From contig NZ_CP014608.1 in NCBI RefSeq assembly GCF_001586165.1, positions 4,898,001 through 4,962,000 of the forward strand: 64,000 nt of DNA, given 5' to 3'. Under the pieces are notes generated by a model. It searched no databases and was not told the DNA's origin. It worked only from the letters and a program-made list of their open reading frames with translations. Positions 54,447 to 63,730 of the stretch are shown here, one piece after another. The stretch's first letter is position 1. Each line of letters starts with the position of its first letter. A program made the translations under genes and the position numbers. This DNA comes from Obesumbacterium proteus. GTDB taxonomy: Bacteria; Pseudomonadota; Gammaproteobacteria; Enterobacterales; Enterobacteriaceae.

Positions 54447-57400
54447 ATGCGCCTGATTACCAAATTGTTGATAACCGGGTTACTGATGTTATCCCTTCCA
54501 CTTAGTGCGAACGCCGCACTGAATGAGCAACAACTCGCCCAAGAACTCAAACAAGCCGAATCCAATAAAAACACCCCCAATCAGGCTGAACTGGTTGAGG
54601 CGCTTCAGAGCGCACTTAACTGGATCAATGAGAGTAAAGAGTCTGCTCAACGTACTCAGCAATATCAGAAATCCATCAGTGATTTTCCCAAACTCACGCG
54701 CGAACTCCGCCAACAGCTCAGCGATGAAAGCACCCCACCGCTGCCCGCGGCATCCATACCCGCTAGCGAAGCAGAACAACAAATTCTGCAAATTAGCAGC
54801 CAACTGTTGGAAGTTTCACGCCAGTTACAGCAAGAACTCGACCGCTCACGTGTCATCAGTGATTCGTTAAGTCAGGTTCCGCTCAAACAGGCTACCGCCC
54901 GCAAGGACTTAACCGAGGCCGAACGCCGTTTGCAAAATCTGGTCGTCACCAGTACCCCGTTGGCACAGGCCCAATCAAGCCAGCTACAGGCTGAGGTCGC
55001 GGCACGTAAAGCGTTGGTCGACGAATTAGAGTTGGAGCAGCTTTCTGCCAATAACCGTCAGGAATTGGCACGTTTACAGGCAGATGTACTCCGCAAACGC
55101 CATGAGCGCCTCGATCTTCAGTTACAGGATTTACGTAACTCGCTGAATACTCAACGACAACGTGAAGCCGAACAGGCCTTAGAACGAACGCAGCAATTAG
55201 TTGAACAAAGCGGGGATTTGCCCAAATCAATTTCCGATCAGCTGAAAATCAATCAGGAACTGTCTCGCGCATTGAATGAGCAAGCGGCGCGCATGGATGA
55301 TATTGCCAACCAACAGCGAACCGCCGCGGCGCAAACTATTCAGGTGCGTCAGGCTCTCAGCACCATTCGTGAACAGGCCCAGTGGCTAGGGGTTTCCACC
55401 GCGTTGGGGGAAACGCTACGTGCGCAGGTTGCGCGCTTGCCTGATATGCCTAAACCGCAGCAGCTCGATGGCGATATGGCCAAACTGCGCGTGCAGCGTT
55501 TGTACTTTGAAAACCTACTCAACAAAATTGAACCAGCCGCCGACTATAAGCAAAACGATGGTAAGCCCTTAACGATTTCACAGCAGCGTTTGTTACAGCC
55601 ACAGCTTAAAACACAGCGCGAGTTACTGAATTCACTGCTTTCCGGCTGTGATTCGCAAATCCTAGAATTAACCAAACTTAAAGTCGCCAACACCCAGCTT
55701 ATTGATGCGCTGACCGAGATTAAAGACGCCACCCACCGTTATCTTTTCTGGGCGGCGGACGTTGATCCTCTAGGCGTTAGCGCACCGTTAGACGTGATTC
55801 AGAGCCTCAACCGTCTGCTGTCGCTGGATACGCTTTCTCAGCTTAGCCAAGCGTTTCTCATGATGCTCACAACCAAAGAAACGCTGTTGCCGCTGTTTGG
55901 TGCCCTATTGCTGGTTGGCTTTAGTTTTTATTCTCGCCGCCATTATCAGGCCTTTATGGAGCGCGCCAGCAGCAAGGTCGGTAAGGTGACCCAAGATCAT
56001 ATTTCGCTCACGCTGCGCACGGTGTTCTGGTCAATTCTCGTGGCGTTGCCGCTGCCGGTGCTGTGGGCGGCGTTAGGCTACGGATTACAAAATGCATGGC
56101 CCTATCCCATGGCCGTTGCCATTGGTGATGGCGTAACAGCCGCGCTGCCGGTGCTGTGGGCATTTATGATCAGCGCCGCATTTGCTCATCCAAACGGGTT
56201 ATTCATTGCGCATTTCCGTTGGGAAGAACAACAGGTTAAGCGCGCAATGCGCTACTACCTCATGTCAATTTGGTTAATCGTGCCGCTGCTGATGGCGCTT
56301 GTTACCTTCGATAATCTAGACGACCGCGCCTTTGCGGGCTCGCTGGGACGCGCCTGTTTCATCATGCTGTGTGTGGCGCTCAGCTTGCTAACCACCAGCC
56401 TGAAGCGCGCAGGTATTCCGCTTTACCTCAACAAACAGGGCGACGGCGAAAACCTGATCAACCACGCGCTATGGTGGATTTTGCTGTGTGCACCGCTGGT
56501 GGCCGCTTTCGCTTCCCTGCTGGGCTACTTCAACACGGCGCAAATTTTATTAGCGCGTTTAGAGAGCTCGGTGGCCATCTGGTTCATCTTGTTGGTGGTG
56601 TATTACATCATCCGCCGTTGGATGTTGATTCAGCGCCGTCGTATCGCCTTCGAGCGAGCCAAACAGCGCCGCGCAGAACGCTTAGAAAAGCGTACCAAGG
56701 GTGAAGAGGATTCGACTCCGCACAGCGTTGAAGGGAGTCAGGACATTGAAGAGCCAGTGGTCGATCTCGACGCCATCAGTGCTCAATCGCTTCGTTTGGT
56801 TCGTTCGATTCTTACCATGATTGCGCTGGTATCGCTTATCTGGCTGTGGTCTGAATTGCATTCAGCCTTCGCGTTTTTGGAAAACATTCGTCTGTGGGAT
56901 GTCACCAGCTCATCACAGGGAGTTGAAAGCCTCCAGCCTATTACGCTCGGGGCGGTGCTGATCGCGATATTAGTCATGATCGTCACGGTGCAGCTGGTCA
57001 AGAATCTGCCCGCTCTGCTGGAGCTTGGGTTGCTGCAACATCTTGATTTAACGCCAGGCACCGGATATGCCATTACCACCATCACCAAATACCTGTTGTT
57101 GCTGATTGGCGGCCTGATTGGTTTCTCGATGTTGGGCATTGAGTGGGCGAAATTACAATGGTTGGTCGCCGCGCTGACCCTCGGTTTGGGCTTCGGCTTA
57201 CAGGAGATCGTTGCTAACTTTGCCTCCGGCTTGATCATTCTGTTTGAAAAACCGATCCGCATCGGCGATACCGTGACAATCCGCGATCTCACCGGCTCCG
57301 TGACCAAAATCAATACGCGCGCTACCACGATTTCAGACTGGGACCGCAAAGAGATCATCGTGCCCAACAAGGCCTTTATCACCGAGCAGTTTATCAACTG

Positions 57401-57764
57401 GTCGTTAAGCGATGCCGTCACCCGTGTTGTGCTTACCGTGCCTGCCGAGGCAACAGCCAGTAGCCAAGAGGTCACAGACGTTCTGCTTGAAGCGGCATCA
57501 AAATGCTCGCTGGTGCTCGATACGCCTGCGCCAGAGGCTTATCTGGTGGATATACAGCAAGGGATCCAGATTTTCGAACTGCGTATTTATGCCGCTGAAA
57601 TGGCGCACCGTATGCCGCTGCGTCATGAGATCCATCAATTGATCTTGGCGGGCTTCCAGCAGCACGATCTGAAACTGCCGTTCCCACCGTTCCAAGTCAG
57701 CACCGATACGTTGCGACAGGCGCGGGGAAGTATGAGAAGGACGTTTACGACTGGAGGGTTATAA
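54447..57764 (+). CDS. mscM: miniconductance mechanosensitive channel MscM
   Basis: An 1105-residue large MscS-family channel of the inner membrane. Signal peptide about 1-23 (ending SANA-AL); a long periplasmic MscS_porin/coiled-coil domain rich in Gln, Glu and Leu (about 24-470); several membrane helices (about 485-860); and the C-terminal MscS core with the pore-lining helix, LGLGFGLQEIVANFASGLII, and cytoplasmic vestibule (INTRATTISDWDRKEIIVPN). Follows psd as in E. coli, but separated by the ERIC element. Confidence 0.95.
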   Translation: MRLITKLLITGLLMLSLPLSANAALNEQQLAQELKQAESNKNTPNQAELVEALQSALNWINESKESAQRTQQYQKSISDFPKLTRELRQQLSDESTPPLPAASIPASEAEQQILQISSQLLEVSRQLQQELDRSRVISDSLSQVPLKQATARKDLTEAERRLQNLVVTSTPLAQAQSSQLQAEVAARKALVDELELEQLSANNRQELARLQADVLRKRHERLDLQLQDLRNSLNTQRQREAEQALERTQQLVEQSGDLPKSISDQLKINQELSRALNEQAARMDDIANQQRTAAAQTIQVRQALSTIREQAQWLGVSTALGETLRAQVARLPDMPKPQQLDGDMAKLRVQRLYFENLLNKIEPAADYKQNDGKPLTISQQRLLQPQLKTQRELLNSLLSGCDSQILELTKLKVANTQLIDALTEIKDATHRYLFWAADVDPLGVSAPLDVIQSLNRLLSLDTLSQLSQAFLMMLTTKETLLPLFGALLLVGFSFYSRRHYQAFMERASSKVGKVTQDHISLTLRTVFWSILVALPLPVLWAALGYGLQNAWPYPMAVAIGDGVTAALPVLWAFMISAAFAHPNGLFIAHFRWEEQQVKRAMRYYLMSIWLIVPLLMALVTFDNLDDRAFAGSLGRACFIMLCVALSLLTTSLKRAGIPLYLNKQGDGENLINHALWWILLCAPLVAAFASLLGYFNTAQILLARLESSVAIWFILLVVYYIIRRWMLIQRRRIAFERAKQRRAERLEKRTKGEEDSTPHSVEGSQDIEEPVVDLDAISAQSLRLVRSILTMIALVSLIWLWSELHSAFAFLENIRLWDVTSSSQGVESLQPITLGAVLIAILVMIVTVQLVKNLPALLELGLLQHLDLTPGTGYAITTITKYLLLLIGGLIGFSMLGIEWAKLQWLVAALTLGLGFGLQEIVANFASGLIILFEKPIRIGDTVTIRDLTGSVTKINTRATTISDWDRKEIIVPNKAFITEQFINWSLSDAVTRVVLTVPAEATASSQEVTDVLLEAASKCSLVLDTPAPEAYLVDIQQGIQIFELRIYAAEMAHRMPLRHEIHQLILAGFQQHDLKLPFPPFQVSTDTLRQARGSMRRTFTTGGL

Positions 57765-57814
57765 CCTCAGTTATTAAATAACGATGAGAAACTCTGCCTG
57801 CCATAAATGCCATG

Positions 57815-58285
57815 GCGGTGTAAGGTTTCGTTCGCCTATCCGCTACGGTATTCACATACAAACTGCGTAGCAGGCGACCGATGAGGGGCGCCAGCGCGCG
57901 CCCCTTCAATCCTCGCGCTTTTATCCGAAATGCCATCTCCGCTCCGGTTTGGTATCGCCCATCCCGGGCGCCCCAAACTCCGCCGGAACATCCCTGTACC
58001 GGCGGCTCTCTCTACCAAGACTTAAACGATTAAAAGATAAGAAAGAAGAGATAATAAAATCTTTGTCTTTTTTATGTTGAAAGAATGCATTTTAGAGCCG
58101 CCAGCAGGGATGCTGGTGGCAGGTTGAGGGCGCACAGGACGTGCGCTCCGAGACCGGTCGGACAAACGACTCGGTTAAAAGCGCGAGAGTGAAGAGGTTG
58201 CGCGCTGGCAACCTCTTCTCGGACGCCTACGTCTGCGGTTTCATGGAAACACAAATGCTCACAGGCGGACGAAATCTTTCACCGC
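57815..58285. repeat. large bipartite palindromic element, copy B
   Basis: A 471-bp relative of the element at 19758, here between convergent mscM and epmA. Imperfect terminal inverted repeats of 22 bp (57815-57836 and 58264-58285) differ at three positions. Hairpins are at 57885-57904 (loop CAGCGC), 57980-58005 (loop TCCC), 58097-58120 (loop GGGA), 58130-58146 (loop AGGAC) and 58191-58218 (11-bp stem, loop GCGCTG). Stem bases differ from copy A in paired, compensatory fashion. The AT-rich core is about 58010-58095. No obvious target duplication flanks it. The gap also holds ~50 bp on either side with nothing recognised. Confidence 0.85.
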
Positions 58286-58337
58286 TCTTACATAAAAGAT
58301 TCTAAATGCAAGGCGGCGTTGCTTAGCCAAAAATTAC

Positions 58338-59315
58338 CTACGCCCTATCCACCGGAAACGCAATCACTTCACTTAACCGTTCTGCCTTGAGCGCCAGCAT
58401 AATCAATCGATCAACGCCAAGTGCGACACCCGAGCAATCCGGCAATCCGTGCTCTAATGCCGCCAGCAGATTTTCATCCAGTGGATGCTCAGGCAAGCCC
58501 ATTGCCGCGCGTTTGCGGTTATCTTGCTCAAAGCGCATGCGCTGCTCGCGAGCATCCGTTAACTCATGGAAACCATTCGCCAGCTCGATGCCTTTGTAAT
58601 AGACCTCAAAGCGCTCCGCCACACGGTGATCTTCGGTGCTGATTTGCGCTAAAGAGGCCTGCGAGGCAGGGAAATGGTATACAAACGTTGGCTTATCACG
58701 GCCAATATTCGGCTCAACGCCAAAGGTAAACAGCAGCTGTAACAGCGTATCGCGATCTTCTTCTTGATCGGCCACGTTGCTCAGATCGAGCTTCGCCGCC
58801 ACTTCGCGCAACTGTACTTTGTCGGCAGAAAGCGGGTCCATATCCAAATGACGAATAAACGCCTGCTGGTAGGAAAGCGTTTCGGCGCTGTCGCATTCCA
58901 ATACCTGTTGCAGAAGATCGTCGACCTCATTCATTAAACGGTACATGTCGTAGTGTGGGCGATACCACTCCAGCATGCTGAATTCAGGATTATGATGTCG
59001 GCCTGACTCTTCATTGCGGAAGCTTTTGCCGAGCTGATAAATCGGCCCGCTGCCCGCTGCTAACAGGCGCTTCATGTGATATTCCGGGCTGGTCATCATG
59101 TATAGCGTCATGCCCTGCGCCGCACCGGGGCCCACAAAATGGGTTTGGAATGGCACAAGATGAATGTCCGTTACCGTTGCCTGGCTCATTGCCGGCGTGT
59201 CGACTTCAAGAACACCGCGGTCCGAGAAGAATCGACGAATGGTGGACACGATTGTCGCGCGCTTCAACAAATTGGCGATAGGGGCACTTGGCTGCCAGCT
59301 TGCCGTTTCGCTCAT
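58338..59315 (-). CDS. epmA: elongation factor P--(R)-beta-lysine ligase EpmA
   Basis: A 325-residue class-II lysyl-tRNA-synthetase-like protein lacking the anticodon domain; it attaches (R)-beta-lysine to EF-P. Motif 2 region SFRNEESGRHHNPEFSMLEW and motif 3 GVALGVDRLIML are clear. ATG 59315 (MSETASWQPS) is the family start; the frame is open far upstream without homology. Divergent from frdA, as in E. coli. Confidence 0.96.
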   Translation of the reverse strand: MSETASWQPSAPIANLLKRATIVSTIRRFFSDRGVLEVDTPAMSQATVTDIHLVPFQTHFVGPGAAQGMTLYMMTSPEYHMKRLLAAGSGPIYQLGKSFRNEESGRHHNPEFSMLEWYRPHYDMYRLMNEVDDLLQQVLECDSAETLSYQQAFIRHLDMDPLSADKVQLREVAAKLDLSNVADQEEDRDTLLQLLFTFGVEPNIGRDKPTFVYHFPASQASLAQISTEDHRVAERFEVYYKGIELANGFHELTDAREQRMRFEQDNRKRAAMGLPEHPLDENLLAALEHGLPDCSGVALGVDRLIMLALKAERLSEVIAFPVDRA

Positions 59316-59537
59316 GATAATTACTCCGCTATAAAACAGGATGTGCAGTCTACCCGCATCATCGCAGGCAGACAAACCATTGGCGCTCACTGAGTGAGCT
59401 AATAACCACACAGCAAAACTATTGGCTGCTCTATATTCTATAAAAAGAACATAAAATACATAAAAACCACGAGAACAGGCAAAAATAGCGCTGATATCAC
59501 ATTTTTGTACTACGGTTAGTAGGGAAAACAGCAAAAC
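59316..59537. other. epmA-frdA divergent region, epmA-proximal part
   Basis: Left part of a 416-bp divergent gap. AT-rich, must include the epmA promoter; no clear boxes assigned. NarL heptamers are expected near the frd promoter but I did not find a convincing cluster. Confidence 0.4.
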
Positions 59538-59580
59538 AATCGATCACATCAAGTTTCTACTACTTCGTTTTAGGTATAAT
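59538..59580 (+). promoter_or_regulatory. frdABCD promoter with FNR site
   Basis: A consensus -10 TATAAT lies at 59575-59580. Upstream, AATCGATCACATCAAG (59538-59553) is centred at about -41.5 from the predicted start (about 59587), the class-II FNR position. The right half (ATCAA) is consensus and the left half is weak, similar to the FNR site of E. coli frd. Anaerobic activation is therefore likely. Confidence 0.65.
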
Positions 59581-59605
59581 TTTATCACTTGAACTTATAA
59601 ATCTT

Positions 59606-59686
59606 AGCCATTCCCGATGCGCACTAAAGAGAGCAACTGTTTGAATATCTGCTACTACTTCTCTTAGTGCGACATTTGGAATGGTT
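59606..59686 (+). promoter_or_regulatory. long stem-loop in the frdA 5' leader
   Basis: Left arm AGCCATTCC (59606-59614) pairs with GGAATGGTT (59678-59686); CGCACTAA (59620-59627) pairs with TTAGTGCG (59664-59671); GAGA (59629-59632) pairs with TCTC (59660-59663). About 21 base pairs in an 81-nt structure starting ~20 nt into the predicted transcript and ending 45 nt before the frdA start, leaving the GGAGG free. Role unknown; possibly mRNA stability. Confidence 0.6.
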
Positions 59687-59731
59687 ATTCATTTTAATTG
59701 ATATTGACAATTGATCACCCGGAGGAATGCA

Positions 59732-61531
59732 GTGCAAACCTTTAACGCAGACCTTGCCATCGTCGGGGCAGGGGGTGCTGGTTTACGTGCAGCAATTGCA
59801 GCAGCGGAAGCCAACCCTCAACTGAAGATCGCGCTTATCTCTAAAGTATATCCAATGCGTAGCCACACCGTGGCCGCAGAAGGCGGATCAGCAGCCGTTA
59901 CTCAGGCTCACGACTCATACGACTACCATTTCAACGATACCGTTGCTGGTGGTGACTGGCTTTGTGAACAGGATGTGGTCGATCATTTCGTCCATAACTG
60001 TCCTCGCGAAATGGCTCAGCTTGAGCAATGGGGTTGCCCTTGGAGCCGTAAACCTGACGGTTCCGTTAACGTTCGCCGTTTTGGCGGGATGAAGATTGAG
60101 CGTACATGGTTCGCCGCGGATAAAACCGGCTTCCATATGCTGCACACTCTTTTCCAAACTTCTTTAAAATATCCACAGATTCAGCGCTTTGATGAGCACT
60201 TCGTTCTCGACATTTTGGTCGACGAAGGCAAAGCACGCGGCCTTGTTGCCATGAATATGATGGAAGGTAATCTGGTTCAGATCCGTGCAAACGCCGTAGT
60301 TATGGCAACAGGCGGCGCAGGCCGTGTGTATCGCTACAACACCAATGGCGGCATCGTTACCGGCGACGGTATGGGCATGGCGTTAGATCACGGTATTCCT
60401 TTACGTGATATGGAATTTGTTCAGTATCACCCAACCGGCCTGCCGGGTTCAGGGATCCTGATGACTGAAGGCTGTCGTGGTGAAGGTGGTATTCTGGTCA
60501 ACAAAGATGGCTATCGCTATCTGCAAGACTACGGAATGGGCCCTGAAACCCCACTCGGCGAACCAAAAAACAAATACATGGAACTGGGTCCACGCGACAA
60601 AGTTTCTCAGGCATTCTGGCACGAATGGCGCGCTGGCCGCACCATCTCTACTCCGCGCGGCGATGTGGTCTATCTGGATCTGCGTCATCTGGGCGAGAAA
60701 AAACTGCTGGAGCGTCTGCCGTTCATCTGTGAGCTGTCTAAAGCTTACGTGGGCGTCGATCCGGTTAAAGAGCCGATCCCAGTTCGTCCAACCGCGCACT
60801 ACACCATGGGTGGTATTGAAACCAACCAGAACTGCGAAACCCGTATTCAGGGTCTGTTCGCCGTGGGTGAATGTTCTTCTGTTGGTCTGCACGGTGCAAA
60901 CCGTCTGGGCTCTAACTCTCTGGCAGAGCTGGTGGTATTTGGCCGCGTTGCGGGCGAACACGCTGTTCAGCGCTCACAGGAAGCCACTCCGGCTAACGGC
61001 AGCGCGCTAGATGCACAGGCAAAAGACGTTGAAGCACGTCTGCACGCACTGGCTAATCAGGAAGGTACTGAAAGCTGGGCGAAAATCCGTGACGAGATGG
61101 GCATGTCAATGGAAGAAGGCTGTGGTATCTACCGTACTACTGACCTGATGCAGAAAACCGTTGATAAATTGGCCGAACTGAAAGAACGTTTCAAACGCGT
61201 CAAAATCACCGATAACTCTAGCGTCTTCAACACCGACCTGCTGTACACCATCGAATTGGGTCACGGCCTGAACGTGGCTGAATGTATGGCTCATGCGGCA
61301 ATCAACCGTAAAGAATCCCGTGGCGCACATCAGCGTCTGGATGAAGGTTGCACCGAGCGTGATGACGTTAACTTCCTGAAGCACACCCTGACATTCAAAA
61401 ATGCCGACGGCCTCGCCCCACGCATTGAATACAGCGACGTGAAAATTACCAAACTGCAACCAGCAAAACGTGTATACGGTGCTGAAGCAGAAGCTCAGGA
61501 TGCAAAGAATAAGGAGCAAGCGAATGGCTGA
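59732..61531 (+). CDS. frdA: fumarate reductase flavoprotein subunit FrdA
   Basis: A 599-residue subunit that reduces fumarate to succinate in anaerobic respiration. FAD-binding GAGGAGLRAAIAAAE (12-26); covalent-FAD His45 in RSHTVAAEGGS; substrate-site segments HPTGLPGSGILMTEGCRGEGG and HGANRLGSNSLAELVVFGR. The start is GTG 59732 (MQTFNADLAIVG) with an ideal GGAGGAATGCA upstream, as in E. coli. It overlaps frdB by eight bases. Confidence 0.98.
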   Translation: MQTFNADLAIVGAGGAGLRAAIAAAEANPQLKIALISKVYPMRSHTVAAEGGSAAVTQAHDSYDYHFNDTVAGGDWLCEQDVVDHFVHNCPREMAQLEQWGCPWSRKPDGSVNVRRFGGMKIERTWFAADKTGFHMLHTLFQTSLKYPQIQRFDEHFVLDILVDEGKARGLVAMNMMEGNLVQIRANAVVMATGGAGRVYRYNTNGGIVTGDGMGMALDHGIPLRDMEFVQYHPTGLPGSGILMTEGCRGEGGILVNKDGYRYLQDYGMGPETPLGEPKNKYMELGPRDKVSQAFWHEWRAGRTISTPRGDVVYLDLRHLGEKKLLERLPFICELSKAYVGVDPVKEPIPVRPTAHYTMGGIETNQNCETRIQGLFAVGECSSVGLHGANRLGSNSLAELVVFGRVAGEHAVQRSQEATPANGSALDAQAKDVEARLHALANQEGTESWAKIRDEMGMSMEEGCGIYRTTDLMQKTVDKLAELKERFKRVKITDNSSVFNTDLLYTIELGHGLNVAECMAHAAINRKESRGAHQRLDEGCTERDDVNFLKHTLTFKNADGLAPRIEYSDVKITKLQPAKRVYGAEAEAQDAKNKEQANG

Positions 61532-62258
61532 GATGAAAATCTTGAAAATGGAAGTCATGCGCTATAACCCAGAACAGGATGCCGAGCCGCATTTCGTGAC
61601 GTATGACGTCCCGTATGACGAAACGACTTCCCTGCTGGATGCGTTAGGCTACATCAAAGATAATCTGGCTGCCGACCTGTCTTACCGCTGGTCTTGCCGT
61701 ATGGCAATCTGTGGTTCTTGCGGCATGATGGTTGACCGCGTGCCTAAACTGGCGTGTAAAACCTTCCTGCGTGACTACCCAACCGGTATGCGCGTTGAAG
61801 CGTTAGGCAACTTCCCAGTAGAACGCGATCTAGTGGTCGATATGACTCACTTTATCGAAAGTCTGGAAGCCATTAAGCCATACATCATCGGTAACAACCG
61901 TAAACCAGAAGACGGCACCAACCTGCAGACCCCAGCACAGATGGAAAAATACCATCAGTTCTCCGGCTGCATTAACTGTGGTCTGTGCTACGCAGCCTGC
62001 CCACAGTTTGGTCTGAACCCTGAGTTCATCGGCCCAGCCGCTATCACTCTGGCACACCGTTACAATCTGGATACCCGCGACCACGGGAAGAAAGAGCGTA
62101 TGCCTGTTCTGAACTCCGATAACGGCGTTTGGACTTGTACCTTCGTCGGTTATTGCTCAGAAGTTTGTCCAAAACACGTCGACCCAGCCGCTGCTATCCA
62201 GCAGGGCAAAGTTGAAAGTGCGAAAGACTTCATGATCGCGATGCTGAAACCGCAATAA
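61524..62258 (+). CDS. frdB: fumarate reductase iron-sulfur subunit FrdB
   Basis: A 244-residue electron-transfer subunit. The [2Fe-2S] cysteines are C58, C63, C66 and C78; the [4Fe-4S] cysteines lie in CINCGLCYAACP (C149, C152, C155) and the [3Fe-4S] ligands are C159, C205 and C211, with C215 completing the CSEVCP motif. The ATG lies inside the end of frdA (8-base overlap), implying coupled translation. Confidence 0.98.
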   Translation: MAEMKILKMEVMRYNPEQDAEPHFVTYDVPYDETTSLLDALGYIKDNLAADLSYRWSCRMAICGSCGMMVDRVPKLACKTFLRDYPTGMRVEALGNFPVERDLVVDMTHFIESLEAIKPYIIGNNRKPEDGTNLQTPAQMEKYHQFSGCINCGLCYAACPQFGLNPEFIGPAAITLAHRYNLDTRDHGKKERMPVLNSDNGVWTCTFVGYCSEVCPKHVDPAAAIQQGKVESAKDFMIAMLKPQ

Positions 62259-62272
62259 GGGAGGATGAATCA

Positions 62273-62671
62273 ATGACGACTTCAACTAAACGCAAACCTT
62301 ATGTGCGTGGCATGCAGGCTAACTGGTGGCAGAAACTCGGTTTCTACAAGTTCTATATGCTGCGCGAGAGCTCTGCTCTGGGCAACGTATGGTTCAGCAT
62401 CGTGCTAATTTATGGAATTTTCTCCATGAAAGACGGCGCTGCTGGCTGGGAAAGCTTTGTGGCTTTCTTGCAGAACCCACTGGTGCTGATCCTGAACATC
62501 ATCTCATTGCTTCTGGCTGCACTTCATACCAAAACCTGGTTTGAACTTGCTCCAAAAGCGGCCAATATCGTGGTTGGTGACACGAAAATGGGCCCTGGTC
62601 CGGTGATCAAAGCCCTTTGGGTAGTGACCATCATTGCGACCGTGGTCATTTTGGCCGTTACCCTGCTGTAA
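62273..62671 (+). CDS. frdC: fumarate reductase membrane anchor FrdC
   Basis: A 132-residue hydrophobic subunit with three membrane helices (about 33-53, 67-87 and 110-131). Glu32 in YMLRESSAL corresponds to E. coli FrdC Glu29, important for menaquinol oxidation; HTKTWFELAPKAAN is conserved. Lies 14 bases after frdB with GGGAGG as ribosome-binding site. Confidence 0.97.
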   Translation: MTTSTKRKPYVRGMQANWWQKLGFYKFYMLRESSALGNVWFSIVLIYGIFSMKDGAAGWESFVAFLQNPLVLILNIISLLLAALHTKTWFELAPKAANIVVGDTKMGPGPVIKALWVVTIIATVVILAVTLL

Positions 62672-62688
62672 CCGTAAAGGAGAACATT

Positions 62689-63045
62689 GTGAATAATAAA
62701 GTATACAAACGTTCTGACGAGCCGGTTTTCTGGGGGCTATTTGGTGCAGGCGGCATGTGGGGTGCAATCATTGCGCCCGTCGTAATTCTGATCGTTGGCA
62801 TCATGCTGCCTCTGGGTTGGTTCCCAGATGCACTGACTTTCGAACGTGCGCTGAGCTTCAGCCAGAGCTTCATTGGCCGTATTTTCTGGTTGCTGATGAT
62901 CATTCTGCCGCTGTGGTGTGGTTTGCACCGTATGCATCACATGATGCATGACCTGAAAATCCACGTACCTGCGGGTAAATGGGTGTTCTACGGTTTAGCT
63001 GCGATTCTAAGCGTAGTTGCGCTGATCGGCGTATTCACGCTGTAA
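62689..63045 (+). CDS. frdD: fumarate reductase membrane anchor FrdD
   Basis: A 118-residue three-helix membrane subunit (KRSDEPVFWGLFGAGGMW; LPLWCGLHRMHHMMHDLKIH). The start is GTG 62689 after AAAGGAGAA, as in E. coli, whose FrdD begins just before KRSDEPVFW. Last gene of the operon; terminator at 63067. The operon's usual neighbour ampC is absent. Confidence 0.96.
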   Translation: MNNKVYKRSDEPVFWGLFGAGGMWGAIIAPVVILIVGIMLPLGWFPDALTFERALSFSQSFIGRIFWLLMIILPLWCGLHRMHHMMHDLKIHVPAGKWVFYGLAAILSVVALIGVFTL

Positions 63046-63066
63046 TGAGTCACTTCGCTGTATGAA

Positions 63067-63090
63067 AGCCTCCTCCGGGAGGCTTTTTTA
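63067..63090 (+). terminator. rho-independent terminator after frdABCD
   Basis: Perfect 7-bp stem AGCCTCC / GGAGGCT with a TCCG loop, followed by a T-run. In E. coli a terminator at this place overlaps the ampC attenuator; here no ampC follows. Confidence 0.9.
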
Positions 63091-63151
63091 TTGGTTAGAT
63101 TCCCGCTATCAGGTCTACACTTTAACGGTATTCGTTTGAAAAGGAGCCGTT

Positions 63152-63700
63152 ATGCCTGTTTGGTCTCGCATTGCCGCTGTTTGTACAGCACTGCTCTCCG
63201 TTGGCTGTAGCACTAAGCCGCCGCCTGACGTCACTGTCGTCAGCGACTTTCAACTGCCCCGCTATCTTGGCAACTGGTACGAAATTGCTCGCCTCAATCA
63301 TCCTTTTGAACAGGGATTAGACCACGTCACAGCCCACTACAGCATGCGGGAAGACGGTGGTGTAAAGGTCGTTAATCGTGGATTTAACACTGAAAAGCAC
63401 CAATGGAAGGAGAGCATCGGCAAAGCTTATTTCGTTCAGTCACCGAACGTTGCTTCGCTCAAAGTGTCTTTCTTCGGCCCATTCTATGGCGGTTACAACG
63501 TGATTGAGTTGGATAGCGAGTATCGCTACGCGCTGATTTGCGGACCCAATAAGAACTACCTATGGATACTGGCGCGTACACCGACGTTGGATAACGACGT
63601 GAAGCAAAAGCTGCTGGCAACCGCCCAGCGCTATGGATTTAAAACTCAGGATTTAATTTGGGTGAACCAATCACCTATCGATATGAGCCCGCCTCATTAG
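63152..63700 (+). CDS. blc: outer-membrane lipoprotein Blc (bacterial lipocalin)
   Basis: A 182-residue lipocalin. Lipoprotein signal with lipobox LSVGC (Cys19); structurally conserved region 1 is LGNWYEIARLNHPFEQG; then FFGPFYGGYNVIELD and LICGPNKNYLWILARTP. E. coli Blc binds lysophospholipids and is induced in stationary phase. Ribosome-binding site AAGGAG. In E. coli blc is followed by sugE in tail-to-tail orientation, as here. Confidence 0.95.
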   Translation: MPVWSRIAAVCTALLSVGCSTKPPPDVTVVSDFQLPRYLGNWYEIARLNHPFEQGLDHVTAHYSMREDGGVKVVNRGFNTEKHQWKESIGKAYFVQSPNVASLKVSFFGPFYGGYNVIELDSEYRYALICGPNKNYLWILARTPTLDNDVKQKLLATAQRYGFKTQDLIWVNQSPIDMSPPH

Positions 63701-63730
63701 AGGCGAGCTGTAACGCGAGCGAGGCTAAGA

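Noticed and set aside
57745..57814. Target-site duplication flanking palindromic element copy B
   Set aside because: The bases outside the inverted termini (AAATGCCATG on the left, TCTTACATAA on the right) do not match, so no duplication is visible.
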